This document shows positions 12,782 through 24,609 of a DNA stretch of 64,000 nucleotides, piece by piece. The notes under the pieces are model-generated. The model searched no databases and was not told the origin of the DNA. It saw only the letters and a program-made list of their open reading frames with translations. Position 1 is the stretch's first letter; the number at the start of each line of letters is the position of its first letter. Both the position numbers and the translations under genes were made by a program. The stretch spans positions 7,493,620 to 7,557,619 of the forward strand of contig NC_091135.1 of NCBI RefSeq assembly GCF_041381155.1, written 5' to 3'. The DNA comes from Argopecten irradians (Eukaryota > Mollusca > Bivalvia > Pectinida > Pectinidae).

Positions 12782-13232
12782 TATTATCTTTTCTCATCTT
12801 CCTAACTGAATTTATTCTTTCTAACGCCTCCCTTAACCCGCCTTACTTTTGAGGTAGACTCTGGGTTCTGCCCCGAGGCCGAGACACACCATAGTCTATA
12901 AAAGTGGTAGCTTCTGCTCCTGCTTATCGCTCAGCATGCAGCTAGGGAGTAGGACGACTGGTTCGTACGTTGTCAGTAAAATGTAATCGGGTGGGGTGTG
13001 CTGCTTGGTGTCTTCGGCGGCATGCTTCAGTGCTATAGCACTATAAAAAGGGCAGCAGTTTCACTATACAAAAGACAACACGTTATCCCATAATGCGCTT
13101 CTTGTTTACAGCAGGGTGGTTTATGTTGCTCTTGCTGATAGTTCACTATGCAGTCGAAAACACTAGTGCACTCGGAACATACACATCGCATCTACGGTAG
13201 GCCGTTCTAAAATGACCTTGGTCGTTAAAGCA
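12782..13232 (+). mobile_element. SINE-like family A with foreign insert
   Basis: Front and middle parts run to about 13082. About 55 bases that do not match follow, and the 3' end resumes near 13139. Confidence 0.6.
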
Positions 13233-13294
13233 CTGTCACCAGGGCTGTGTTTTACAAGATGGATGTCCTGATGTTTTTATTGTAAATGCTGTCT

Positions 13295-13500
13295 CCATGG
13301 CATGATCGTAAATTACGATTAAATTGGTATCTCCCTATCTGGCCGCCGCGGCTTTGATCTCGAATCCAGCTCATGATAGATGCCATAGTTTGTTCGGATG
13401 TTTAGTGCACAGAATAAAGGGAGTGGGATGACAGGTTTGCCCATTGTCAGTATAATGTGACGGGCTGAGACTTGGTGTTCTGTATGTTGGCAGTATATCT
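13295..13500 (+). mobile_element. SINE-like family A, old copy with deletion
   Basis: Begins GGCATGATCGTAAATTACGA and includes CAGTATAATGTGACGGG; much of the front third is changed. Confidence 0.5.
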
Positions 13501-13562
13501 AGCCGAAGTCTTCTTTTACTAGGGAACAAAATAGTACTAAAATGGTATTAAAGACCACCAGC

Positions 13563-13616
13563 CAGCAGCACGTTGCGTAGGCGGAAGGTCGTCTGACACT
13601 TAAATAACCTTTATAG
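13563..13616 (+). mobile_element. SINE-like family A, 3' fragment
   Basis: Matches the segment GCGGAAGGTCGTCTGACACT to the TAACCTTTATAG region only loosely. Confidence 0.35.
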
Positions 13617-13680
13617 AGAAAGAAAATCAACCATAAAGCCAGAAACAAGTGATCTATCCATAATGGTACTGGCATCGTTT

Positions 13681-13885
13681 GGTGGATGTGACCGAGTGGG
13701 GTTTGTTGTTCGGCGTCTTCGGCAGCATGCGACGGTGTTAACACTAAACAAAGACAAGAATTCCACTATTTAAAATACACAACACGGATATTCCGATGTC
13801 TAACAAAACATATGTATAGCCGCCCACACACGCTACGTACTAGTATTGCACGTAGTCTAGCTAGTAGTAGGATGTTCAATCGAAT
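13681..13885 (+). mobile_element. SINE-like family A, decayed 3' half
   Basis: GATGTGACCGAGTGGGGTTT and GGCGTCTTCGGCAGCATGC are clear; the end is degraded. Confidence 0.5.
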
Positions 13886-13889
13886 AACC

Positions 13890-15970
13890 AAACCATACCA
13901 AAGAAACAATTTTGACTCGTAATTTACATATTTTGGATTTTTTAGCCCTGGTTTTATTTTTCCTTAATCTTTCTGACAAACCTGATGAACGTTTCCTTAC
14001 TAACAGATCATATACTGGTACCAGATTTTATGAACCAATAAACACTACTTGTGGAAGTAGGTCTGTATATGTGATGAATTATCGTGTATGTACATTATAT
14101 CAGCGATAGAAGAATAAACAGAAAAGTCGTTATATGTGATAGTCATGTTTGTCTTAGCTAGCTAGAGGAATGTATGTTGACAGATCGATCTGCAGGTGGG
14201 TGTTTATTATCTTTAAGCAGATATTATCGCTATATGTAGTATACCTGTCGAGGTCGACAGTGTCGCAGGGACCTGTGAAGAAGATTTAAACTTTGGCTGT
14301 TAAGACCAGTCTGTTAAAAAAGACATCGGGTCGTAAGACATTATTGTCCTTGCTTGCATATAAGACTGGTGTGGGTCACACTATATATATGCTACCTCCG
14401 TAGATAGTAGGTATATGATAACAGACGATTGGGGTCGGTAAGATTAAAACTCAGAGAAAATAATATAAATCAGTCTTCTAAATATTTTAGTTATCCTTCA
14501 CTCAGAATGTTAACACATATATACATTGGCCAAAGGTCAGTGCCTTTTCCATGCATTGTGGACAATATCGACCTTCGTCGTCTAGACCTGATAGCCATTC
14601 AATATTTAAAGCTGTGAATAGGACAAGACATGATACACTACTGTAACATGTATTTTCACACGTCCCTGGCTCTATCGCGCTGACCTAGAGATTGCCGCTA
14701 GAAGGAAGTGTTCGCCGATAATATAGGCTAGTCTAGGGGATTCCCCTTTATGACGTATGACCGCATTTCAGCCCATCTACTTCCTGGTCTCGGCCTACAG
14801 AAATCGGAGTCGTTCGAAACATCGGGATGTGTCTATGTGTGTGTGTGTAGGAAATATATACATGTTATCTTTGATTTGTTGTAAAGAGATGTAGACTGGA
14901 AATTTTACTTCAATTTTTGTTATGAAAATGCACAGGTAAATATCACATGATTAATTTAGACTAGTATAATATATCATATAATGACAAATATTCATATTTT
15001 GCTATTTTTAATTTAAATTTCTTTTAATGATAGAAATGTTTTTCAGGAGATTATATTCTAATGGCATTGCTTGGTAATTAAATAAAGTTATTTTTAAACA
15101 TCAAAGTTGACATACGAATGACTAGATACAAAAACGTGATGATGCTGCGTGCGAATAGATATATATATATGATTTTTACACAGCTAGCATGCATGTCAGT
15201 GAATGTTATCACCATCATAAATCTTGTCTGAAATAACCGATATAGCTTTGCTTTGAAGATAGATATGTAACTTAGTGTTAAATCAAATAAACGTTGTTAA
15301 AGATTTTAGGTGTGTGGACAGTCGTACTATTAATAAGATGTATGTGGGTTTCTTCAAGATATTTTATTTGTATACGTTTACGGCACATCGAGAAATTATT
15401 ATATATAATAAAACAAAATATGTGATAAGCAGGTAAATTGGGTCACGCATGGAGTATTTAGTGGCCGCGTACGCAACATATATTTTAGTATATCTTTATA
15501 ACTATAAGCATGAATGAACATATAGTCTTAAGACAAGGACCATTTACACTACTTCGGTAGGCTATACGAGGAGAAGGTATACGGAGCTGTTATACAATAT
15601 AAATATGATCTATTGTAAAGATACGTTAAGCACTATTGTCTTTTTTACAAAAGCATACTTGACTGTTCAGAAGAGTCATTCAACTGGAACAATTCAGTTC
15701 TGATATAAATTGTATTGTATAAATCTACTTATTTTTTTTAAAATGATTGTTCAATTTTGTATTTTTATTAACTGGAATACTTGAATACTATATATTCGTT
15801 CTTCATTATGATTTAGAATGTGAATGGCTTTAGTATTAACTTGTGTGTTGGTTTTTTTATGTTGATAAGCATTGGAGCACGACACCTCTACAGATGTGTA
15901 TTCACTAGACCCTGAAAAGGAAGTGTGTCTCTGACAGAAATACCGTTGTTTGACAGAACTTTGATTGAAA
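13890..15970. other. No gene seen
   Basis: Contains a short (GT)n tract at about 14838 and TATATATA at about 15164. Open frames are short and lack splice signals in order. Confidence 0.45.
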
Positions 15971-15972
15971 CC

Positions 15973-16004
15973 TTATAAAAACAACACAGGATTAACCGAG
16001 TGGT
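15973..16004 (+). promoter_or_regulatory. Candidate TATA-box core promoter
   Basis: TTATAAAA at 15973-15980 stands outside the repeat copies and is followed about 110 bases later by a consensus CAG|GTAAGT donor at 16090. Transcription would start near 16004. Support is from these two signals only. Confidence 0.3.
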
Positions 16005-16204
16005 CTACGGAGTGATTCAAACAGGTGTTAATATGGAATTTAAACGTAATCCAGGGTGATTTAGCCGAGGAATTCCGAGTATACTGCAGGTAAGTTCAAC
16101 TTGTCATTTTATTGAATCAACGGTATAGCAGCAATAATGAAGCCACGCGACAATGACAATGTGGTAGATGTATGCGTCGATAGTGACAAGTTGTCATCAT
16201 CAAA
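16004..16204 (+). other. Candidate first exon with possible start codon
   Basis: From the presumed start near 16004 the exon could end at 16089 (CAG|GTAAGT, non-coding) or run to 16204 (AAA|GTAAGA). The longer form holds an ATG at 16137 and the reading MKPRDNDNVVDVCVDSDK up to the donor, an acidic N-terminus like that of many cytosolic or transporter proteins. No matching next exon was found in the window, so this may be an alternative leader of the gene at 37 kb or of another gene. Confidence 0.25.
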
Positions 16205-16677
16205 GTAAGATCAGAAAGCATTTTTTCATTTCCTTAGTTTCTTATTTTGACAATAATACGAAGATAATTTGGAGATTTGTGTAATAATGTATAACCGCTT
16301 GGAGAGTATTTCCAACATAGTCTAAAATCGGTTTATATTCCGCGGCTCCCAGTAAGTCAACAAACGGCAACAGCTGCCATATTGTGTCTCACAAACACCT
16401 CTCAATCAAAGTCCTCCATGCGTACATTTCAAGACAATTTTCTTCGTCGATGATACAACGTATTCATAACAACATTTCCATTGTTTGTTATCAGTAATTT
16501 CAATCTTTCTGTCACTAATCCAGTGTCAACGACCTCTGACAAAATAAATCCCAAAGTATTTATTCTATAGGAGATACGTTAAAGGCCCAGAGAACGAGTA
16601 GTTTTCACAAATGCAGTCTTACCAAGAATGCTTTGTTGGTAAATAGATTGATCTTACCGTACTATTGACACTAAGAT

Positions 16678-16783
16678 TTTAGGACGGCATCCCTTGTATA
16701 CAGGATGTTGTATGGATGTATGTCTGTATGTATAGGGAGGCTGTGGTAATTCGTGTTGTGTCTCCTTGTAACTAAGGAACACG
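16678..16783 (-). mobile_element. SINE-like family A, short 3' fragment
   Basis: TTAGGACGGCATCCCTTGTA to TTCGTGTTGTGTCTCCTTGT. Confidence 0.55.
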
Positions 16784-17296
16784 AGTTTACGAATTACGTA
16801 ACGTCCTTACTAATACATGTCATTTACGTTTGGCAATACAGTAATTAAATTCAAAATGATTACATTGACTCAATTGATAATGAAATTCAGCAAGAGGTTT
16901 CAAAATAACTGATTGAAAAGCAGGTAATGATTTCAAATGCAAACCTTCCGCCAAGTTTGCGCTCAAGGTTTCTCAGTTCCACAGCGTTGGCGTTTGCTTA
17001 TGATTTATTAGGTAATATTATTCAAAAGAAAGTTAATGTAGATCTAGTAAAATGTATGCAATATACATTATTCATTAATGGGACATCATTGAACTACACC
17101 TGTAACTATTCTAATATTGTCATTTTAAATGTGTCTTCTTGTGTAGTGGACCTGTTGCCCAAAATATTCTTGTACACGCCAACGGACATCGATCCGATAC
17201 TACAGACGGAAATTGTTATCTATGAGGGACTGGCACGAGTGACTAAATTACATGCAAGCTATTCAATAGTATTTAACCAACATCGAATCATTTACA

Positions 17297-17489
17297 TACC
17301 GTATTCGACCCAATAAGCGCTTAAAAAATGATAAAAATGAAAAGGTGCTAATAAGTCAAAATTATTGCAAATTTATACCGTTTTATGTAGTTTTGGTCCT
17401 TATTTGTGCCTGAGCAATTGAAATTGAGGCCTCAAAAAGGGGAAGGAGCGCCTATAGGGACATGGGCGCTTATTGGGTCGAATACGGTA
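17297..17489. mobile_element. MITE with 24-bp terminal inverted repeats, TA target
   Basis: Ends are TACCGTATTCGACCCAATAA with GCGC and the exact reverse complement, 193 bp apart. The outermost TA on both sides fits a TA target duplication, so a Tc1/mariner-type origin is likely. The perfect ends suggest a young copy. Confidence 0.8.
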
Positions 17490-18422
17490 ATTCAAATAAA
17501 TAAAAGTGTGTCATTCTTCGAGAATTTGTAATATGTACATGTAGACGATTCCATGGTCGAATGTGCCAACTCTATGGCTTACCAGTACATAATGAATTTG
17601 TGCATTATATAGAATTATATATGCATATATATGTAAACATTATCGACTTTCCTGTCACATAGAGGAGCGTTAGAAGTAACAGGTGGATAGTCTGTCTAAA
17701 TTACAGGCTTCGCGTTTATCGCTTCACGTTATACAGACTTTCCCCGGAAATCGAAATATATTATTTGTACATGTACAGACAAAGCTTGCGTCATTGATTG
17801 CTCTCTCCAGAAGCTATCGAGTGTAATATAAGGAGGAAGGTGATTTTAAAAAGTCTGTAGTTTTAAAAAAAAACACTTTTACTAATCGTGAAAATTAGCC
17901 AAGTATTTGGAAGTGGTAGTGGGGAGAGGCTGCTGTTGGTCGACTGGTTTAGGTTACAACCGTAATTGAACTTTAGAGTATTAATCTCCCCTACCCTCTC
18001 AGGTTACAGTTATAAGTGCATTTATTGTATTATAACAACGTTCATTTTTATACGCGTGATAACATCGCTGACAGGATATGGCATAGGTTATCTGTGTAGA
18101 TGGTTGTTATCAGCTGAAGAGGAAGTATTTTTAGGACTACTGGTTAATAACCAATCAGAAGTATTTCGGGCGTGGTGTTTTAATTACGATATATAGTCTT
18201 ATAGATCACATACTTGTGTTATTTCCTGTCACTAACGATGTAACATAAATGATTGACTTGTTACACAAACCACATCACAAGGCTTAAAGGAAGTATATTA
18301 ATGGGTTTTGGCTTCAATGGTTCATAGCTTAAAATATCAACATTGTAAACTTTTGCATCCACAGACGAAAAATACTGTGTCTTGCGTTGCCACGAAAACA
18401 GTATAGATATATGCGTGTGCAT

Positions 18423-18705
18423 CTTAGCGCTCGACAAAAAGGGTGTGGGACGACTGGTTCGCCCATTGTCAGTATAATGTGACCGGATGGAGTGTGCTGC
18501 TTGGTGTCTTCGGCGGGATGCTTCAGTGATATTGCACTATATAAAAAGGGAATCAGTTCCACTATGCAAGAAGACATAACACGAACATACCGCAGTCTCC
18601 CAAAACACGCATCTCGCACTTCACATACGCTACACGCTGCATACATGGGAGGCCATCCTTACATGATCCTGGCTGTTAATAGGACGTTAAAATAATCAAA
18701 CAAAC
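18423..18705 (+). mobile_element. SINE-like family A, 5'-truncated, well preserved
   Basis: Close to the 43.5 kb copy from TTAGCGCTC to the AAAC tail. Confidence 0.75.
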
Positions 18706-18877
18706 GTGTACTAGAAAAAGTAGAAACCAACGGGACCACGTGTGCATGTGAATACATTTAAAGTCTATATTGATCGATCCTAGTTTGTATGAAATAACAT
18801 ATAGGTTCATAGCCCGGCCAGTCATTGATGCAGTGCAGCTAGCGTAGGCGGGTTCTTCACGTTCTGTGAAGGTCATT

Positions 18878-19142
18878 TATAAGGACGGTATCCTCTGTAT
18901 GCTTGGTTTTGTACGGCTTATCAAATCAACTCCCAATTAACTAGGCAGACATTCATGTGTACAATGTGTTGTGGTGTGTAAATGTCTGTATGTTCTGGGG
19001 GGATGTGGTATATTCATGTTGTGTTAATTGGTAATAGAGGAACGAACTCTAGTCCTTTTTATAGTGCTATCTCACTGAAGCATGTTACCGAATACACCGA
19101 ACAAGCACACCCGGTCACATTACATAGACAACGGGCAAAACA
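18878..19142 (-). mobile_element. SINE-like family A, diverged
   Basis: TATAAGGACGGTATCC to GGTCACATTACATAGACAAC, with a 40-base insert near its left end. Confidence 0.5.
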
Positions 19143-19191
19143 GTCCCAATAGTAAATTCGTGCTGTTTCCCTTGTGATAGTGGGATCCCAG

Positions 19192-19262
19192 ATAGTATAA
19201 TGTGACAGTGTGTGTGTGTGTGGGGGGGGGTGCGGTTTGGTGTCTTTTGTGGCGTTCTTCTT
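19192..19262 (+). mobile_element. SINE-like family A fragment with TG/G run
   Basis: TAGTATAATGTGACAG leads into (TG)n and nine G, then the segment GGTTTGGTGTCTTTTGTGGC; the simple repeat grew from the family's own GGGTGGGGTGTG segment. Confidence 0.5.
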
Positions 19263-19595
19263 TAATTTTGTATGTAACGAATCACCATTGCTATTATCGT
19301 CTTCGTGTGGTAATTTTTGAAAAGGAATTGCTTACTAGGTAAAAGGTCCAAAATGATTGGCGATTATTTAGCGTGATTGTTTCAATATCGAGAGCCTGGT
19401 TGGACTTGCGGTATAACCACAATGATCTTTTAAGTAATATAGTCATTTTCATCGAGGGTCTGAAATGCAGATGTTGTCTGCGTACATGCGTTGTAATTTG
19501 TTATATTTTAGATCTTTCTGGAAGTCATTAAGGGAATGCAATTTTGTTTAATTCATTTCCTCGTAAACAACTCGATGTATCTTCGCCAATATAAT

Positions 19596-19849
19596 CACCC
19601 GTTGTCAGTATAATGTGACCGGTTGGGGTGTGTTGCTTGGTGTCTTCGGCGGCATGTTTCAGTGATATAGCACTATGAAAAGGGCAACAGTTCCACTATA
19701 CAAGAAGACACAACATGAATTTACCACAGTCTCCCAAAACATGCACCCAGACCAACATACACGCAATACACCGCATACATAGGAGGCCGTCCTTACATGA
19801 CCATAGCTGTTAATAGGACGTAAATAAATCAACCAATAACAAACAAACG
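19596..19849 (+). mobile_element. SINE-like family A, 5'-truncated
   Basis: CACCCGTTGTCAGTATAATG to the tail; well preserved. Confidence 0.7.
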
Positions 19850-19899
19850 TTCCTTGAACTAATTAGCCGAAATAAGTGCATGTAAGAAATACTGTTTTA

Positions 19900-19992
19900 A
19901 ATGTATAGTGCTACATCGCTGAATATTACCACAGCAGACAGAGTATAACACACCAAACAACACATTCCACCCATTATACTGACAACGGGCAA
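19900..19992 (-). mobile_element. SINE-like family A, internal fragment
   Basis: TATAGTGCTACATCGCTGAA to ATTATACTGACAACGGGCAA. Confidence 0.5.
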
Positions 19993-20149
19993 TCGCAACG
20001 TGAGACTGTGTCAAAATAGACGTTAGAAAAACATGTTTGCAAGACAAGAAAAGATAATATAAAAAATCGTCTTTGACGATAATACGGCTTACTTGCAGAT
20101 CATTATTTTTTTATTAGTTTTTATTGTTCGTCATATTTTTTATCTTTCC

Positions 20150-20575
20150 ATTCTTCTTTGCCCGTGCGGAAATAAAATTATCAGACAGTAGTATCACAAA
20201 GGTCTCTCTTATGTCCGACCATTTCGAGACTCTATGTCATAAGACTAAATCGGCGCTCCTTTTTACAGGCTTATCCAAAACCTCTCCCCAGGTCTTTTCT
20301 TTTCGGGTCGCCATGTTACAAGGCTCTCTCCTTGGTCCATGCTTTACTGGTCTGTATACCATAAGACCATATCTCTATAACCAATGCTCCTTGAAGGCAT
20401 GCCACAAAGCATTTTCGTTAGTCGTTCCGTCCTTACTATCCCAGGACTGTCTGGTCTTTTTCGGTAGAGCACAGGAGATCAATTCGTTGCATTCTGCCAT
20501 GCAAACGTTTGTTTTCCCTCCTTATCCCATTTTATTGTCAACTTCATTTTTTGTTTTTGTTAAAGTCCATTAAAG
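20150..20575 (+). pseudogene. Degenerate LINE reverse-transcriptase fragment
   Basis: The frame from 20124 reads FRVAMLQGSLLGPCFTGLYT near 20305-20365. This resembles the QGSxLGPxLFxLY palm motif of non-LTR (CR1/L2/jockey-type) reverse transcriptases. The following residues lose the family pattern, so a frameshift is likely, and no intact YADD is seen. The remaining N-terminal part of the frame is low complexity. The assignment rests on one motif. Confidence 0.38.
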
Positions 20576-20670
20576 TACTTGTTTCACAACTACTACCATA
20601 AGCGGTCTGTATGGGAATATATAGCAACTAAATAAAATTAGTCGACATGTAAAGTGCATATGGATTTTGA

Positions 20671-20795
20671 TTTGTTTGTTTGTTTGCTTACATAACATCC
20701 GATTAACAGCTATGGTCATGTAAGGACGGCCTCCCATGTATGCGATGTGTTGCGTGTATGTTGTGCGAGGTGCGTTTTTTGGGAGACTGCTGTAT
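20671..20795 (-). mobile_element. SINE-like family A, 5'-truncated 3' end
   Basis: (TTTG)n tail, then the GTCATGTAAGGACGGCCTCC segment; ends at GGGAGACTGC. Confidence 0.65.
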
Positions 20796-21639
20796 ATGGA
20801 TTTTGAATAATGCTGAAAAAGAGTGAAACTGCATGGTGTTAATGGACGCTATATAACTATTAGTTCTTGATTTTACGAAACCGTCTTAAAAATAAACCAA
20901 AATACATATATGATTTAGTGATTTGGTCATTAATTCTCAGGTCTAACACTCTATTTACTTAAAGCTTATAACGTGTCCTTGATGTCAGCTAAACCACAAT
21001 AGAAATAAATGGATCATTGTATATGATTCGAGCCGGCGATAAATCAAACTGTTAACCAATACTTCCCTATTAGACTTCTTTTTCGTGGTTTGTTCAAACC
21101 AGTATGTCCGGATCCGGGCAGATCATGTCAAGACAAGAACGGGATCATCCGTACTTGTAGACTGCTCACACGATTGCTTTGTCAACAGTATTGCGGGCTT
21201 CATTTGTCAACATATTTACATAACTTTGAAAGATTGTTTGAGTTGGAGCCCATCATTGTTATTTTGAAGCTCTTTAATGTATTATCTTACAGAAGCTATA
21301 CGACTTCCTGGTTTGTCCTTTCAAATTCAAATTTATTTTACAGATTGTGTTTTGTGATCACCCGTTATATGTTACACAGAAACGTGTGTGACATCTTCTA
21401 TTGGTATTTGCAACTATCGTTGATAGGGTTTACTCTGACTCTGCCGAATCCATTGATAATGTCTTTGCGTAAGTATCAGACATTTATATGCCACAATGAC
21501 CTATTTCTGTGTCTGGGCTAGAGTGAAGGCCCGATATAAATTACTAGTGAAAGCAATCGGTGTTCCACAATGCTGTATCAGAAAGAAAAACTCCTAACTC
21601 ACTGGATATGGGAATGTTAAGAAGTTTAATATATATATA

Positions 21640-22570
21640 ATTAAATACCAGTGGCGTAGGAAGATGAAACGTCATGGAGGGGCAAAGGTCATCAATATTT
21701 TGTAACCCCCCCACCCCCCACCCTTACAGGAGGAGATTATGCTTTATGTACATTTTTCATATATCACTAAATTTAATCCTTGTACACATTTATAGACAGT
21801 GGGGTCGCTAAAAGGAAATTAACGAATACGCAAATTGGCCAAATTAGCGTGTAAGCGTCGAAGGCGCGAGATTTTGGTGTTTTATTAGGAGTCTGAGGGT
21901 GACCCCCGGGATTAGTTTTATGTATTTTGATGATTTTGCGATCGCCCGAAAGCGCGAGATTTTGGTGTTAGGGGGGTCCGGGGGGTCTCCCCCGGGAAAA
22001 AATTACGATTTAGAATGGCTGAGATGAGTTTTACGATAAAGTTTAATGATTATAAAGCGTTCTTAATATGGTAATTTTTCGATTTAAAGCTACCTGCATT
22101 TAGAAATGATAATTGTGTCGTCATAACATTATGCAACCCTACTCGATCTGAATATACCGGCTTCACACTATCGGCACATTGTTGTGTAACATAAAAAATG
22201 AATTAATTGTCTCGCTAAGACATATAAACAAATTGATCTTTTAAGAGATACTTTTTTAAATAGTACATAGAATCCCTTGATGGATATTTTTAGTCTTGTT
22301 TGTGTGTATTGAATTTTTACTATTTAAGGTTTGACATTATGTGCTTGAACGTTTTAGGAAATGCGCCGCGCAGCGCAAAATTTTCTAGAATGAAGTACGA
22401 AAAATGTGCAGGAGGACCCTTTTTTCTTTCAAATAAGCATTTTTAGAAAATTTCAGTCGGCGAAAATGGGGGGGGGGGGGGGGGGGGGGGGGGCAAAAAG
22501 AACCCCCCCCCCCCCCCCCCCCCACGTCCTGGGGAACGGGGGGCAGTTCCCATCGACCCTGGTGCCAGGA
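21640..22570. repeat. GC-contrasting dispersed repeat region
   Basis: Begins CCAGTGGCGTAGGAAGATGA. It contains GCGCGAGATTTTGGTGTT twice (about 21867 and 21951), C/G-rich blocks (GGGGGGTCCGGGGGGTCTCC) and GCGCCGCGCAGCGCAAAATT. Such blocks recur in invertebrate repeats as far as I recall. There is no ORF, and the family is unknown. Confidence 0.5.
22468..22523. repeat. G26 / C21 inverted homopolymers with 9-base loop
   Basis: 26 G (22468-22493), the loop CAAAAAGAA, then 21 C (22503-22523). It could form a perfect hairpin or, on one strand, a G-quadruplex. The exact lengths may be sequencing estimates. Confidence 0.85.
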
Positions 22571-24382
22571 TTACAGTCATGAAAGCAAAACGGATGCCAG
22601 CGAAATTGGCAAGTTTTTGCTTTTGATTGATTTTCTATGGCATTTATACCTGAGCCTGACAGCAAACCTTTGTAACGTAGGAGGCGCTTGCAAAATATCT
22701 TCGAGATGCGTAATATCAAAACAGGATTACCACAATAAAAAGTAGGAATTTAAAACATATCAAATTTTATGTCATAGAATACCCCAGTTAGCAGCTGATT
22801 GGGCCGAATAAACACACCTTTGTTATCAACCTACACTGACAAGTATGTGCACTTTTCCTGTTCAAGTGACCGCAGTATATTATACTGACCCTTGGTTACT
22901 CGTATCTTAAACCTGTTCTTCCATTGGACGATGGATAAGCCAATGAAATGACACGTGTAATATATACTTACTGGGGAACCACTAACTGTTTCAGGTCACG
23001 TGTCATATTTCACATAATTAAGGGGACATCATTTGACTATCATGTACCAGGCAGAGTACACTGCTCGATAACACATAGAGGTGTATCCTAGCTCACCTTA
23101 TGTATCATCGATCACAATAAACTAGAGAATGACTTAGACTGGGGTTTTTTATGTTTAGTCTCAATATAATATGTATACAGTTTCAGTTTGTTGTGAGTAC
23201 CATCATGTGTACCAACAGGTCCCGAAACGTCTGAATTAACAATCAAATCTTAATTCATATATAACTAACCTATCTAAAGGATACTGTTTAATAACTTAAT
23301 ATGATACGGGTCAACAACATTTCGGACACAATGCATTCAAGCGTTAACGCATGGTATGATAAATGTCCAACGTCAACAAACGGTCATGGTCATTTGAATA
23401 TTATTTATATTAAACATTTGAGTATAGAATTCAATATGCATGTGCGGCGCCAAAATTGTCTATAGTATATATGCCTTGGTCATTATTTACTAAGGCAGTA
23501 TAACACCATATTGACCGCAATAAAGGTCCATAATTGATACTAATATATATTTCACATACTAAAATATACTAATGCGGTTGAAACCGCAAGTTAGAAAAAA
23601 TATGCCAGGCGCGTTGATAAGAAAACTTTCACCTATATTGAGGATTCAACTTATGATAACGGCATTGACATGTGGTGACATATATATTTGTGTCTGATAA
23701 TAGCAAATTAAGACTTTGGGATAAGTTATAATGCTTGTAAGCCATTTGATAATCTATAATTTTGTATTAAAACGTTATGTAATTGCTCACAAATATAAAC
23801 ATTAAATGTAGTGAAATAATGCTACTGTTTTGTCGCGATATCGACTGCCTAACACCTGGATGTCTACCTATAAGTTGATTGAACTGTGAACCCCTTAAGC
23901 TCTTCAATCTCACGCACCTGTACAATGTAGCATGACACATTCAGAAATATCCAGATAACATATTGTCGTTTTAAATAAAATGCAATCATTATAATATAAC
24001 CACTGGTTTCCTTGCTAGTATCATTATCAGACAACACATCCGGGTGTCACCGATTTTCATTGGTTTATGCTAACCAATCAGATCAAAGGGATTTTACCGA
24101 GTTCAGCACTCTGTGTGTAAATTACCTACTACCGAGATAAGCTTTATAGGTAGTGTTACTGGAGACTTTGTATAAATAAATAGCTTGGTTGTATATTGAT
24201 ACTATGATGGCAGCAATATCATAATGGATTTATTACATTTATATTATACAGTAGATCTTTACGGGGATTGTATCACATTTTTTCAATTATCATAGTTGAA
24301 TTAACTCCGTAATGGGTCAGGGGATAAAAACAACATCAAATAATATTTTCACGAATATATATAATAAATGCATATGTAATTA
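22571..24382. other. No gene seen
   Basis: AT-rich sequence between the G/C hairpin repeat and the TRIM; nothing recognised on either strand. Confidence 0.5.
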
Positions 24383-24386
24383 TGTT

Positions 24387-24516
24387 TGTAACAGGAGAGG
24401 AGAAAATGTAGCAGCCAGGCCGGGATTCGAACCCGGGATCCTCAGAACACTAGCCGAGTGCTCTACCGACTGAGCTACCTGGTCACCGATGATCGACCCA
24501 GTCCAATCCCGCTACA
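24387..24516 (-). repeat. TRIM 3' LTR (in element orientation)
   Basis: A 130-bp repeat with TGT...ACA ends, directly following the polypurine tract (its complement is at 24517-24533). Confidence 0.85.
24411..24484 (-). other. tRNA-like sequence inside TRIM LTR
   Basis: On the - strand it has D-arm and A box TAGCTCAGTCGG (24466-24477), a CTCGG/CTGAG anticodon stem, T-arm CCGGG/CCCGG and B box GGTTCGAATCC (24423-24433). By my folding the anticodon loop has eight bases (CTAGTGTT) and the acceptor stem a mismatch, so it is a tRNA relic used as a Pol III-type promoter unit, not a clear tRNA gene. Confidence 0.75.
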
Positions 24517-24609
24517 CTCCTCCCTTCTTTCTCGAAGTCTTCGAACTCGAAGACATACGAGACCCTTCCAAACACCACCACCGTGGGTTATTTAGTTGGG
24601 CGCCACTTC

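Noticed and set aside
16927-17316. 129-codon + strand open frame
   Set aside because: It runs into the inverted terminal repeat of a MITE and has no family resemblance or splice context.
21090-21521. 143-codon + strand open frame, hydrophobic
   Set aside because: It looked at first like a receptor fragment, but no membrane topology, conserved motif or splice site supports it; a frame of this length is expected by chance in 64 kb.
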